From assembly GCF_051401765.1 (NCBI RefSeq), contig NC_135071.1:8906961-8970960 (forward strand): a stretch of 64,000 bases of DNA, in the 5' to 3' direction. The translations under genes and the position numbers were made by a program. How positions within the stretch are numbered: the stretch's first letter is position 1; every line of letters begins with the position of its first letter. The DNA is from Calliopsis andreniformis. Taxonomy: Eukaryota; Arthropoda; Insecta; Hymenoptera; Andrenidae. Shown here piece after piece: positions 50,093 to 62,176 of this stretch. Below the pieces are notes generated by a model. The model did no database searches. It saw only the letters and a program-made list of their open reading frames with translations, and was not told the DNA's origin.

Positions 50093-50761
50093 ACTATAAA
50101 TTTTAATACAATTATAGGGTCATACGAAATTGTAATATTTGTATTTTTCAAATAGACTGTTAATAATAATTTCCTAATTTACACCAGAAAATTGTTGGGC
50201 AGCAACGCAATAAAATGTTGGCACCGAATCTGTGTTCCTCGATTCTTGGGATTTCTGTCGTGTTAATCTCCAGCAAATTTACGTAGACAAACTGAAATTA
50301 CACGGCATACATGATGTGTGTCGACCTAGTAATGTCTAAAGTTAAAGATAGCGTAGCGTTATATGTGATTTCACTACGTAGGTTTGGTCATGACCCAAAG
50401 GTTCCGTTTGCTTTCCGTATGATCTTTTATCACATTATCAATAACTATTGCACGTGGAACGAGCGTAGCTTAATAGTTATGACGGTAAGTGATTCAGCCT
50501 TCTCTTGTCGGCGCCAAGCATTTGCTCTAAGCTTTGAAGAGCGACACGTTGAGCGATAACAATTTGGAAGCCGTGAAAATATGCTGATAGGAAGCTAAAA
50601 CAGCATTCATGTTTGCTACTGTGTATGGATACAGTGCGGCAACGTGTAGTACCAGTGTCTAATGCAACATCTAGTTGATGACTGCTTATTTAGTTCAAAA
50701 TTGATCGTTAGTGTCGGTATTATTTTATTAGACAATTTGATATATAATTAATTTAAAAGTA

Positions 50762-53700
50762 ATGTCAGCATCCACTTCGACAAAAAAACATCCACCATCG
50801 AATAAGGACAATACATCAAATTGTTCGATAATTAAATATGTAACAATATTAAATTGGTTGCCAAAATATTCTCAGTTGGATGCTGTGTCTGATCTAGTAG
50901 CTGGAATATCATTAGGATTAACTTTAATACCACAAAGTATCGCGTATGCAGCATTAGCAGGTTTAACAGCACAGGTATTTTGTCAATGAACTTTTTTTGA
51001 CATATTAGTTATATGCCAGTATCGAATTGTTTATAATTTAGTAATTGAAATTGTATTTTTCAATCTAGAATTTTGATTTGTCTGTTTAAGTAGATATTTT
51101 AAAGAATTATGTAGGATAATAAGCAATCTTAATTTTTTCCTGCATGATATAAAAAATTGCACTTTTGAATGTCTTAAATTTATGTCCGCAGTGTTTTTTG
51201 GGTTTTATTTCCATCATAATTTTTAATTTCTTCAAAACAGAAATGTAGGATTACAACAATTAAATGAACATAAGTATTCTATATAAAATACAAGTGATAC
51301 AATTAACTAAATAAGTTAAATATTTCACAAGTACTACAATTGTTTAGTTTATTAAAAGTTGTGATCCTCGAAAACAATTGTGAGAAACTGCTTATACATT
51401 GTATTATGTTACGTAACAAAGACTATATTTCTTGTTCTATAAAATTTTCAAAATAAAACAGTTTTTCCAAATTATATCGTAATTTTGTAAAAAGTATTAT
51501 TTATACTATTAGATCGATAGAATATGAAAACAGTGATCACTAAATTAAATTTATTAAATTAAAAAACAATGTAAAAATTTTATGTGAAAATTTGTAATTT
51601 CGTAGTATTATTTCAGTAATACACTGGTAAAAAATTATAGAATGTATGGTACAAAAATCGTCTATAAACATATTCAGATCAAAGGTAATGTGCAAAATAA
51701 TTGAAAGTTTAAATCTCAAACCCAGTGCCACCGCCCACTTAGGGGCGTTTAAATTGTCTAGGGGGGCGTTAGGCATTAAGGGTTCAATGTATGATCTTTT
51801 GATACAGTGATTTGATACATTTTTTAAGACATTAATAAATGTGCAAAAAATGATTTCAATTTTTTATTCCTTTAAAAAATATATCAGATTAGTATAGCCA
51901 AGAAATATTCTTATACATCAGAATATACCTGTATGTTTGGATAATAAAACATAAGATACTTTTTATCACAATAGTATATGTACCTCTTTTTATTACTCAA
52001 CTGCAATAATATGTTAAAAAGTAAATGAAACTCATGCCATCATCAGCGATTTGAATAAATCATAGGTCTCATTTGAGATAACGATATTTACGATATATGC
52101 GAGTACATAGCGTGTTCCATTCAAATCGACGCAGGTTTATTTTTCAAGTTTAATGTTTTGATTAATACAGCAGAGTGACAGATATTCTCTTGTCACGTGT
52201 ATCACTCAGCATTCGAATCAATCTTAAAGTAGAACATTTTTTACAGTATGGTCTCTATTCATGCTTGACGGGTGGCTTTATGTACCTTATCTTTGGAACA
52301 ATCAAGGAAGTGTCAATCGGACCTTCATCCTTAATGTCACTTTTAACTTTGGAGTACACTAGGAACATGCCAGTGGACTTCGTCGTCCTGTTCTGCTTTA
52401 TTGCTGGATGCGTAGAATTATTAATGGGCGTTCTACGTTTAGGCTTGTATCGAAAATATTTATTTTATATAACAATTTTAGCTAACTCTTTATCGTTGGG
52501 CATTACACGTAAACATTAATTATTGACTGTACGCAGTGTTATTATTTATTAGACACAACTGGCTATTTTTATTGCATTTAAGGTATATACACTACATTCA
52601 GATTTCTGTTTTCAAACTACTTAAACGATTTTTAAATTAATGTTAAAAGTATGAAATAATTCGAATATTCGTCATAATGAAAATGTATTTCTTCGATGTA
52701 AGACAATTGTTATATTTATCATGTTTCGGAATTATTTAGCAGAAAGGAATTTTACTTGCATAAACTTTCGTCTTATTAAAGACGATAATAAAACATCCAC
52801 GTATCAGTTAACTTCAGAAACGTATCTCTCGCTGTAAAATTGACGTCAGAGAGTAGATCGTCCGATTGTATTCCAGTCATAACGATAAAGTGTTACGAAA
52901 TTGTAATAACGTTAATTTAAGACACATCTAACATACTTTGTTAACATGAATATCTAACTTATAGCTTTTCAGTCGTAATATAATGTAAACGGAGAAATTA
53001 TGTATACAGGATTCTTGGTAGACTTCATATCCATGCCTGTGACATCAGGCTTTACTTCAGCTACCTCAATTATTATAATAGTATCTCAATTGCAAGGATT
53101 ATTAGGGTTGAAATTCAAGGCTCATAACGTGGCCGAAAATTTCATAAAAATATTTCAAAATATTAAAAATGTTCGATTGCCGGACTTCCTTCTTGGATGC
53201 TGCAGTATAGTATTTCTTCTATCTCTCAGGGTAAGATTTCAATTACTAGCAACAAAAATACGCAGATAGCACACAACCCTTTAAAAACACCTATTTTATG
53301 TCGCCTTACATAAAGTCGCCTTACGCCTTACGACATAATTTGGGCATTTTAAAAACATTCAACAATGCACATCTGAAGACTTCCGAAAACGTTCATAAGA
53401 TATCTTAAAGACATACTATGTAGACGTCTTAAAGACGTCTATTTTTTCTCTGAGCATCTTGTAGACGTAATTTGGATGTCTTTAAGATGTCCTAAAGACA
53501 TATTGATTTGTAATTTCGGATGTCTTAAAGACGTCTTTTGAACATTTCTAGAACATTACTGGATGTCTTTAAAACATATGTATACTATGGGTAATAAATA
53601 AATTTAAACAAATAAATAATAAATTTGCAGAAATTCAAAGATATCGACTGTTCTTCTGGAAAAAGTAGCTGTCAGGATAACAAAGACAAACAAGGAAAAT

Positions 53701-56700
53701 TACAAAAGCTTTGTTGGTTTCTTTCTATCTGTCGCAATGCTTTAGTAATTCTAATTACCTCCACTATAGCTTTCTATATGGAGAAAAAATCAAGATCTCC
53801 GTTTATACTTTCAGGTTTCTATTTAGTTCCCTTTTCGTTTTATTATCGCCGATGTACAATATAATCTACGCCACGATTAACATTCATTAATTTCATATTA
53901 AAGGAAAAATAGAATCGGGACTTCCTAAAGTGTCGCCGCCGCCATTTTCATCTCAAGTTGGAAATCAAACCTACACGTTTTTAGATATGTGCTCTCACCT
54001 GGGAAGTGGAATATTTGTACTGCCTCTCGTGTCAGTATTAGCTAATGTAGCCATAGCGAAAGCATTTGGTAAGAAAATATATTGCACGAATATTTAAGTA
54101 GAGATAAATTCAAAGGGTGGTTCCAGACATCAAACTTCTTAAGAAGGAGGCAATTCCGTTAAATTATATGTGATTTAACTCTTGTAAATACAGTTGGTAT
54201 GGAATAGTTCTTGTTCAAAAAATAAAACAGACGTTCAGTTTATAATATTTTGGTGAATGCATTTTCTTTGTCTTTGAGAGACGTACATAACAAATTGAGT
54301 GAGTAGATAAGAAATAAGTAAATTCAAAATTTTCGTTTCATTGAACTACACATACATACATACAAGGTGAGTCACGCAACTGTATCATCTGAATTTTTTT
54401 GTAAACTATTTATTGCAGGAAAACATATTTCAATCAAAAGTTGCTTGGTATCGAGACTATACTCTTCTTTGGTATGCCACTCTCTATACCAAACAACTTT
54501 CGTTTGAAACATTTTTTCAAACAACAAATAGTTTACAAGAAAATTCAGGTGATACAGTTGCGTGACTCATCCTGTACATTACTTTACAAAGAAGTGGCCT
54601 CTACAAACGAAATCGTAATAATACACAATCATATTTAAATGATTTAATTTAAACGAATTAAAATGAAAATTAATTCAATACTTGCAATATATTAATGTAT
54701 CTTTATACTTCGCGAAAAATTATAAGTTTCTTAATTATATGTAGGTAGTACTAATTGCAGTATCCTGAATATTCAAAGATCAGATATAGAAGGACAGTTT
54801 GGTAATACTGAACAAGGTGTTCTCATTAATATAATGAATTCTCGATGACGTATTTTGGATACAGGTCAACAAATTCTCAATTTCTACTAAACATCTAACG
54901 CTTATATTTTTAGCGACTGGTAGTGCTGTAAATGCTACGCAGGAGATGTTAGCACTCGGTTTATGCAATATATTTGGAAGCTTCCTTTCCTCAATGCCAA
55001 CTGCCGGAGCGTTCACAAGGAGCGCCGTAATTTCTGCGAGTGGTGTGCGAACACCTATGGCTGGTGTATACGTTGGTAATAAATGTTGACCATTCATTTG
55101 AAAACAACGAAATGTTTATTAGACGTGTGTAGATGCCTGAAAATTTTGAATCAATCAACGCCAACTGGTTTGGCAAATGTTTCTTTTCATGTACGATCTC
55201 CCGAATATCTGGTTCATAGATACTCGAAGTCAATTCTATTTGATTATTTCTGTTTGAACTAATAAAGCATACAGAGTGTCCGACAAGTATCAGAAATTTT
55301 GAGGGATGACTCTGTACCCTAAAATAAGACAAAAATTAAGAATGACAAAAATGTATTTGAGATTTTGTTCTAGAGCTATTAATTATTAAGAAATCGCTTA
55401 AAATACGCGAGAAGTATGTATGTCTGATTTGGGACTTATTCTACTGCCGACGTGCACTAGCCACGCCAGACATGGCAAAGTCTGTAAAATAAGTCCTAAG
55501 TAAACACAACAAAGTCAGTAGAAAAAGTCCTAAGTCAGACACATTTTTCGCGAATTTTCGACTTTTTCTCAATGCTTAATAACTCTGAAACAAAGTCTTA
55601 AAGACAATTTTGTCATTCTTGATTTTCATTCTACTTTGAAATATCAAATCACCTGCAATTGAAATCTCTTGATTTGGATAGAAATATTTGATCCTTGTTG
55701 TCGAATAATCTGTAAATGTATATGATTATTCAAAAATTAGAGTTTAATGTTTTTATACTGTTTAGAATTAATCCTACAAATTCAAAAATTAGACAAAAAT
55801 CTCAATCACTAGGTATCAAGAAGGAGAAAACAGTTATCTTTGTATTCTACATGAACATTTCATAGAATTTTTTTTAAAGTATTGGTGTATTGAAAAAAAG
55901 AATAGAATAAGGAAACTATGAAACATAGAAAAATACTAATATGCAATATATAAAAATGTAAATGTCTTTAACGAAGACTTTATAAAAGTGGAATTCTGGA
56001 TAGATAGGTATTATACACAGAAAACATTGTATTCCAAATTGCATATTTTTACAGATTATTCGAAAATTTTGAGTATTTGTACACGTCTAGTGATAATAAA
56101 AGCATACATATGTTCCTTCCACCGATAACGTTTAAGTAAATTGTTACAGGAATTATGACGCTACTTGCATTAAGCTTTTTAACTCCTCACTTTTATTACA
56201 TTCCACGCGCTACGCTTGCAGCAGTATTAATAAGCGCAGTAATATTCATGATTGACTTAAAAATAATAACACTACTGTGGAAAGGATCCAGTAAGTATTA
56301 CAACTCTCCTGGAAAACTAATATTAGTACTGATACTATCATTTGAACTTTTCCAATTATTTACTATTTATTTTTAAAAAATTAATAAGGAAAAGGGAAAA
56401 GATTTAAATTAACACTGTCAAGGTTTTCGTAACTTTCATTTGACTGTTAAATTAATATGACAACCCAGTCTGCAGAAATATCAGAGGATTTGTCTAATTG
56501 TAGGGAGATTGCAGTTTACGACATTTAAATCTCTGCAGGTGTAATCAGATAAATTGCAGGAAAGTGCGTAATAATTTTAAAATGCGGAAGAAAACCACAT
56601 ACTTTTGGAAAATGGTTCATAAATCAAAAACGTGTAATTTCTTGTGTAGGGATTTAAATGTATTTGCTATTAAATTAAGTATTTATAGACTTAATTGCGT

Positions 56701-57852
56701 TTTCTTGTTTTATCACAGAAAAAGATACGATTGCGGCATTAGTCACATTTTTTGTCAGTGTTTTGTGCGGTGTTGAAATGGGACTATTAACTGGTGCATT
56801 ATTTAATTTAATTTTCTTGCTACGACCGTCTGTAAGGCCACAAATTGAAGTAATTCAATGTAAGGTAAAAGGTACTTGTTTAGTAATTACTGTTTCTAAC
56901 ATTACATTTATAAGAAAGCTTTTTTACTGGTACTTTCCGAAATAAAATAATTACTTCTGATTAAAAGAAGTGTTTTACAAAATGTTTGCACTGAAAAAAC
57001 ATAATAAATAAAAAAACAGAAGTTACACTTTTTCATTAAAAAAGTTACCATTATCTCATAACAATTACAGAAGTTATCTATAAAGTCACGAATTATTCTT
57101 AAAAATATTCATATCAAAAATTTGTGAATTGAGAAAACTGAATGACAAAATTGTAACTGAAATTTTATGATCTGTACTTTTAGACACAATCTGATGATAA
57201 ATATGTAATACTTAAGCCAGATACCGGGCTTCTGTATCCTGCTGCAAGCTACTTCTGCAATAAAGTCGTTGAAGTAATTCAACAACACGATGAAAATAAT
57301 GTTCTGTTTATTATCGACTGCGAAGGAATTAGAAACATTGATTACACTGCCATAAAGGTATGGACATAATAAATAGAATATTTAAGTAAGATTTCACTAG
57401 AATATTATACATATATCGTTTTTCTTATCATAGAGTATTGAAATACTATCAAAAAATGTAAACGCGGAAAAAAATAAGCTATGGCTCTTAAATGTTAATC
57501 TAGAAATATGTAAAAGTATTAAAACTCTTGCAAATGACAAATGCTTCAATTTCATCGACGAAGAAGAAAAGATTTCTAGCATTTTCCATGGTATGTAAAT
57601 AGCAGTATTTCATTTATACATATGTTAAGCTATACTAAGAGATATATGTATATTTTAGACAATATCATTAATAATCAAGAAGAAGTGACGGAAAAACTCT
57701 TAGAACGCACAATAGCGAATACAATATTTACACGTGTGAATGATGATAAACAAGAATTGGAAACGTTTCATAATGTCACAGAAAATTCTAAGGATGGTAC
57801 AGAAGAAACTGCATTAAGAACTTCGCTATCAAAACTGAATCTAAAAGAATAG
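50762..57852 (+). CDS. SLC26 family sulfate/anion transporter (SLC26A11-like)
   Basis: Eleven coding exons: 50,762-50,974; 52,247-52,442; 53,010-53,230; 53,631-53,814; 53,904-54,068; 54,914-55,075; 56,150-56,290; 56,719-56,864; 57,184-57,357; 57,434-57,590; 57,659-57,852, giving 650 aa. A multi-pass plasma- or endomembrane anion transporter. The SLC26 signature runs across the first junction (LTLIPQSIAYAALAGLTAQ then YGLYSCLTGG). Next come GPSSLMSLL, FLVDFISMPVTSGFTSA, the re-entrant-core motif NIFGSFLSSMPTAGAFTRSA and the final membrane helices. A STAS domain starts near residue 477, with VLFIIDCEGIRNIDYTAIK. The closest remembered family is the sodium-independent sulfate transporter SLC26A11; exact substrate is inferred. 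Intron 2 appears to use a GC donor (exon end 52,442, then GCTTGT). Introns 3 and 5-6 carry repeat insertions. Confidence 0.94.
50975..52246 (+). other. SLC26 intron 1
   Basis: AT-rich; a short GC-richer patch near 51,725-51,775 (GGGGCGTTTAAATT and GGGGGGCGTT) is of unknown nature. No exon recognised. Confidence 0.6.
52443..53009 (+). other. SLC26 intron 2, apparent GC-AG intron
   Basis: Homology requires ..VLRLG then FLVDF.., i.e. exon end at 52,442 in phase 1 and exon start at 53,010. The only junction giving this begins the intron with GCTTGT and ends TATACAG. No GT donor in phase 1 exists nearby. Confidence 0.65.
53395..53590. repeat. Palindromic AAGACGTCTT/GATGTCTTTAAGATGTC repeat cluster
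   Basis: GTCTTAAAGACGTCT-type near-palindromes recur at about 53,402, 53,426, 53,477, 53,492, 53,520 and 53,564 with varied spacing within SLC26 intron 3. No coding potential. Confidence 0.7.
54363..54574. mobile_element. MITE family 1, copy 2 (intact hairpin)
   Basis: A 212-bp element with terminal inverted repeats of about 45 bp: left CAAGGTGAGTCACGCAACTG, right end (reverse complement) CAGGATGAGTCACGCAACTG. Both are flanked by TA. A second inner pair (AAGTTGCTTGGTAT and ATACCAAACAACTT) makes it nearly one long hairpin. Located in SLC26 intron 5; sister copy at 2,969-3,175. Confidence 0.88.
55272..55650. mobile_element. MITE family 2, copy 1 (long hairpin)
   Basis: The left arm (about 55,318-55,447) and right arm (about 55,515-55,640) are imperfect reverse complements over about 125 bp: blocks AAGAATGACAAAA / TTTTGTCATTCTT, GAGCTATTAATTATTAAG / CTTAATAACTC and GACTTATTCTAC / GTAGAAAAAGTC. 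It begins near a TA-CAGAGTGTCCGACAAG end. The outer right boundary is unclear. In SLC26 intron 6. Confidence 0.75.
55651..56149 (+). other. Remainder of SLC26 intron 6
   Basis: AT-rich, no further feature recognised. Confidence 0.6.
56291..56718 (+). other. SLC26 intron 7
   Basis: GT-AG intron (GTAAGT donor, ATCACAG acceptor). An ORF of 70 codons crosses into the next exon in another frame and is not real. Confidence 0.7.
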
Positions 57853-58196
57853 CAAATTTTTAGTTAAATTAACATCTTGTAAAGATGACAAAAGCTTAAA
57901 TTAAATCTGATAGGAAATGATACAAAATATTAAAAATTATTTTTTTTAATACTATAGTTCGACTAAAAATTCTTATTAACAAGCAAGTATTATACCGTTT
58001 AAATATTTCACAATTAAAACTATTGTACAAATATAATAAACGATTAAACATTGCTAGAAGAAGAAAATCTTTTAGAAGAGAGAAATTGCAGAATTACAAA
58101 ATTGCAATTTCTTGATATTTCGTTAGTTAATAATTGTAAGTATGTTTGTAAGGCAATTACATAAGATTATTATTAACGATGCGACTCTAAATACTA

Positions 58197-58214
58197 AATA
58201 AAAAAAAAAAAAAA
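58197..58214 (+). terminator. Candidate poly(A) signal with A-tract after the SLC26 gene
   Basis: AATAAA at 58,197-58,202 merges into 15 A residues (58,200-58,214), 345 bp past the stop. The A-run may be a simple genomic tract. Confidence 0.35.
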
Positions 58215-58399
58215 TAAATGTAACAGAAATTATCGTTGCAATAATTATTTAATGGAAATTCCTATCACCCGAAGAACTCCTTTCATTGGTTCCCCCAAAG
58301 AGTATAAATAACTCTCCAAGAGCACGAGTATTTTACTTATTACGGATCTTCTGGCAGGTGCGGATCGTCCTGGGGATCCAGTGAAGGGCCTACTGGGCC

Positions 58400-58454
58400 T
58401 TGAGCTACCCTTGGGCTACCCTTGGACTACCCTTGGACTACCCTTGAACTGCCC
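58400..58454. repeat. 11-bp minisatellite, five units
   Basis: Units TTGAGCTACCC, TTGGGCTACCC, TTGGACTACCC, TTGGACTACCC, TTGAACTGCCC, contiguous and in register, in a GC-rich patch of otherwise AT-rich intergenic DNA. Confidence 0.92.
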
Positions 58455-59537
58455 TGACCAGTGCGCAGCTTGACCATTGGTAAATTTTACTCAAATTTTA
58501 AATTTATCTCTTTTATTGCATATATTTTGTATGTACACTACCCCCTCCATCTCTTTTGTTAGTTTTCCCTTTTCATTAACTTTTAGGTCAGTATCAAATT
58601 AAAATGTCGTATCCACCAATGGATTTCATTAAAATGTGATTTATAAATTCATACGGTTTCAGTAACTATCATAGGGTTTAAGTAAACATCGAATGAAGAT
58701 ATCAAAAGAAGAATTCAATCAAACGCCAATCTTATTCAATTCTATTCTTTGCTTTAATGTTCTCTCTTGATTCTTAGGCCAAGTCCAGTTATGTTTCCTT
58801 CTATTTAGACTTACTAAATACTTTTCGAAAACTGTGGATCGTTCTATAGAAGGCTACCTAATCATCATCCTTGTTTCTTTTTTTTAATTTTAATATTTCT
58901 TAGTATATTTCAATTTTAATATTGCTTAGGTGGCCGTTATCCAACGAAAACGTCACACTCACCGAAAGATTACATTGCTCTAAGTTTGTAAATGTCTGTC
59001 TTTTACTGTGAACGTAAAACTATATAGTTTTACTGAATGAAAGTTATCTTACTTGAATAATTAGCCAAAATAGTCTTACTTGCATTTAATAATTTTCTTG
59101 GTATTATTTAAATAATTTGTAATTTACATTTAAACAGTTATTTGTATAAATTCTGTAATTTTGATTTTTAACTAATAAATTTTTTATACTGAATAGAGGT
59201 GCATTTACCAAACTGATTTATAGCTATAATTAAAAAATCACGTGTTTTGATTTGTTTCATTTTTGAAGTACATGTGCGATATGTATTTTATGTACAGTAC
59301 AGTACAGACACGTTATTCGTAGTTTGACTCGATTGTAGAGCGATTTTCATCGAATTAACCGTTTCAAATGATTAAAAATTTACTTTGAAATTGTATGTGT
59401 GTGTGTATGTGTATGTACACTGGACATACACATGATACCTTCACGTCATTGGAAGTTTTGTAGGTTATGTGCTGATACACATGTGAATGTATAAGGAAGA
59501 GTGTTAATGTTTGACATAACCTAAATTTTTTATAAAC
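58455..59537 (+). other. Intergenic / upstream region of the NOL8-like gene
   Basis: AT-rich. A GT-rich microsatellite lies at 59,394-59,417, and GTACAGTACAGTACAGAC at about 59,293. I searched it for an RRM exon of NOL8 and saw none. Confidence 0.5.
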
Positions 59538-61729
59538 ATGATAAAAATGAGTGCTCAAAAACGTGAATATAATAAAGAAATATCCTCTGAAATGATTACC
59601 GAATCTGAGAAAAAGCGTTTAAAGTCATTAAAGCGACAGAAACAAACATTTAAAGCTAAAGAATTGGCTGTGAAAAATGCATTAAAAAATTTGGTAAATG
59701 TTACATTAAATTTTCTAAGTATTGAAACCACTTTCTTCAGGTAACACGTTTTTATATTCATTTCCACAGGATAACAAGCCAAGTCAGAATAAAATAATAT
59801 TTGATGAAGATATTGATATAATAAAACAACCAGAGGTTAAGAAGAAAATACAGAACAAACGCAATTTATTTGATAATGATGACGATGATGATAATGATGG
59901 TGCCAAGGATAATGGGGAATCACTTTGGGATATTGATAATCTTGAAAGTAAAAGAAGTATAGCAGGAAAGGTATATTGTTTTCAAAAATAGACACAGTCT
60001 AAATCTAAATAGTCAATATTAATTAATTAATAATTTTAGCCTTATGGACACAGTCTTACTTTGGGAAATGATAAAAGGTTTAAACTTGATGAACGATTTT
60101 TGGATGATGATCACAAACCAGATGAAAATGTTACAGTGGAACACAGTGATGAATCTGATTTGCTAAAAGAAAAACAACTACAATTAGACATTTTGGGAAA
60201 TATCTTGGGAGTACCGATTACTTCAAAAAAAGCCTCAAGTAATAAAGAAGCTAACAAAGAATTAAGGTTTCCAAATTATGTACCAGAAAATGTGTACACA
60301 TACTTCTTTCATAGATTTATGTAAGATACAATATCTTTCACACAATAGATTTTATAATTTCCTAGGAAAGAGATGATTAGGTATGACCCTACAGAAAGTA
60401 ATCACAAGGAATATGAAATTACTACAGAAAAGTCAGAAGAGAATGTTAAAACAGTTAGAACAAGGAAAAAAACTAAAGAAGCTACTGAAGATGTTGAAAA
60501 TTCTCAAGTGGAAGTGTCAAAAGACATTTACTTTTCAGTATCGGATTCACTATCAAAAAGCTTAAAAGAGGGTGGAAACTTTAGTTTACTTCAGACATAT
60601 GGAAAAGAACATAATGAAAAAGGTTTGTCTCTATTTTATACACAGAAAGTGCTTGGCTAAAATGTTCTGTTCTTAATGGTTTAACCGTTTGAGTGCCACT
60701 GGTCATTATTATTTCCCAATCGATAATTGCCACGCGATGCGATAGCGCGTGTCATATTCCGTTATACTCTATTTTACATTATTAAGTTTATTATATTATT
60801 ATAGTCATGGTTGTTTATAAGAAAAAAAAACAAGTACGTCTATAAACTGTAATATTACTCCAATTTTGTCTTAAATTATCTAAAACTGAATAGTAACAGT
60901 AAGTCACGTATCGACAAAAATCGGGCGTGTTGTGATCGTCGGATTCGCAGGCCAGAGCGCTGGCACTGTTCGAGCAACAAAGAAGCGCAAAATCGCTCCT
61001 TGGCACTTAAACGGTTAACTCTTGCTATAAGTTGTACGCAAACAATGATATCCTTTGATTTGTCCAGTTTCAGGCATATTTTACCAAATTTTAACTGCTT
61101 ATTATTACCAACTGAACACTCAATCGCAATTTTCTTATCTTTAATTTTTGTCTTATTTTAATGTTAAAAGTCATTCTTTAAATTTTCCGACAACTATAGC
61201 CAAATACTTTATATCAAAATTGAAAATATTTTGCACTAACCAGCATTCATACATTTTTATATAGTTTTAGAAAATGAAGAATACAATGCAACTGTTATTC
61301 AACCTGTGAAACCTAAATTTCAATTTAATTTTGATGCAAAGAATCCATTCAAATATGACTCATCTGATGATGAGACAGATATGAAAGAGGAACTAAAAAC
61401 TGATAATAAAGAATGTACACAGAATGAACAAGATATAAATGATAGAATTGTAGATACAAATAATTTCTTTTTTGATGTCAAGGACGCACGGTTTAACGGT
61501 ACATAGTTGTGATAGATATAAATGTGCATTAAAAAATAATCTTTTTACTAATTTAATTATTTGATTAATTTTAGATGCTGTGAAATTTTTTTCTAAAGAA
61601 TTTATTCCAGATGATGACTTTAAAAACCTTAGGCGAGAATTAAAACAACTTGTGCGTTCAAAAGTTAGACAAAACGTGAAAAAGAATCAACCATGGGGAC
61701 ATAAAAGGAAAATAAAAAGATTTCATTAG
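59538..61729 (+). CDS. NOL8: Nucleolar protein 8-like (C-terminal NOL8 region, no RRM seen)
   Basis: Six exons: 59,538-59,693; 59,770-59,970; 60,040-60,266; 60,366-60,622; 61,271-61,498; 61,575-61,729, giving 407 aa. The protein is acidic and lysine-rich. Blocks matching the C-terminal third of vertebrate NOL8, in order: EKKRLKSLKRQ with NALKNL, SLTLGNDKRFKLDERFLD, EMIRYDPTESNHKEYE, EVSKDIYFSVSDSL, FDAKNPFKYDSSDDE, NNFFFDVKDARF and a basic tail. NOL8 is a nucleolar factor linked to pre-rRNA processing and to Rag-GTPase binding. The vertebrate N-terminal RRM is absent from this model and no RRM-like exon was seen upstream. Start: ATG 59,538, or ATG 59,547 three codons on. The gene converges on the FPPS gene. 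Family assignment rests on remembered motifs, fairly secure. Confidence 0.8.
60623..61270 (+). other. NOL8-like gene intron 4
   Basis: A 648-bp intron, the longest in this gene. It contains a CpG-richer patch near 60,900-61,015; no exon recognised. Confidence 0.6.
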
Positions 61730-62022
61730 AAAATTCATTTAACTGTGTTTTTAATCTTTGTAAAATATAAACATGAATATCAGATTTATATAAATGCTCT
61801 TATGCACAAAAAATGAAGTTTTGTAAGAAAATGTATTTAGTATGTATACCATATAATATACCATAATATATCTTATTTCCCTAATATAAAATTACCATTT
61901 ATTATTTCCTTTAATACCATTACTTTTAACGTTGTGCATGATTTAACAACCGTTAAAATTCATGAAAGATTATTGTCTTTTTCCCTCTTTTTAAGATATT
62001 AACAGTACTAAAATGCTCGTTC

Positions 62023-62028
62023 AATAAA
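62023..62028 (+). terminator. Candidate poly(A) signal of the NOL8-like gene
   Basis: AATAAA followed by a second AATAAAA, about 295 bp past the stop and before the FPPS stop on the other strand. On the minus strand an AATAAA at 61,898-61,903 could serve FPPS, which would make the two 3' UTRs overlap. Confidence 0.35.
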
Positions 62029-62176
62029 AATAAAATGCAATTATTATTGGTCCTTGTGCTCTTATGATCAATAAATTCATAAATTGCATTTAATTTCTTT
62101 AAATAAATTCACAAAATAAAGGAAGCACATTGTAGGTCGAATCAGTCTATTATTGATAACTATGTAATTAATCTTT

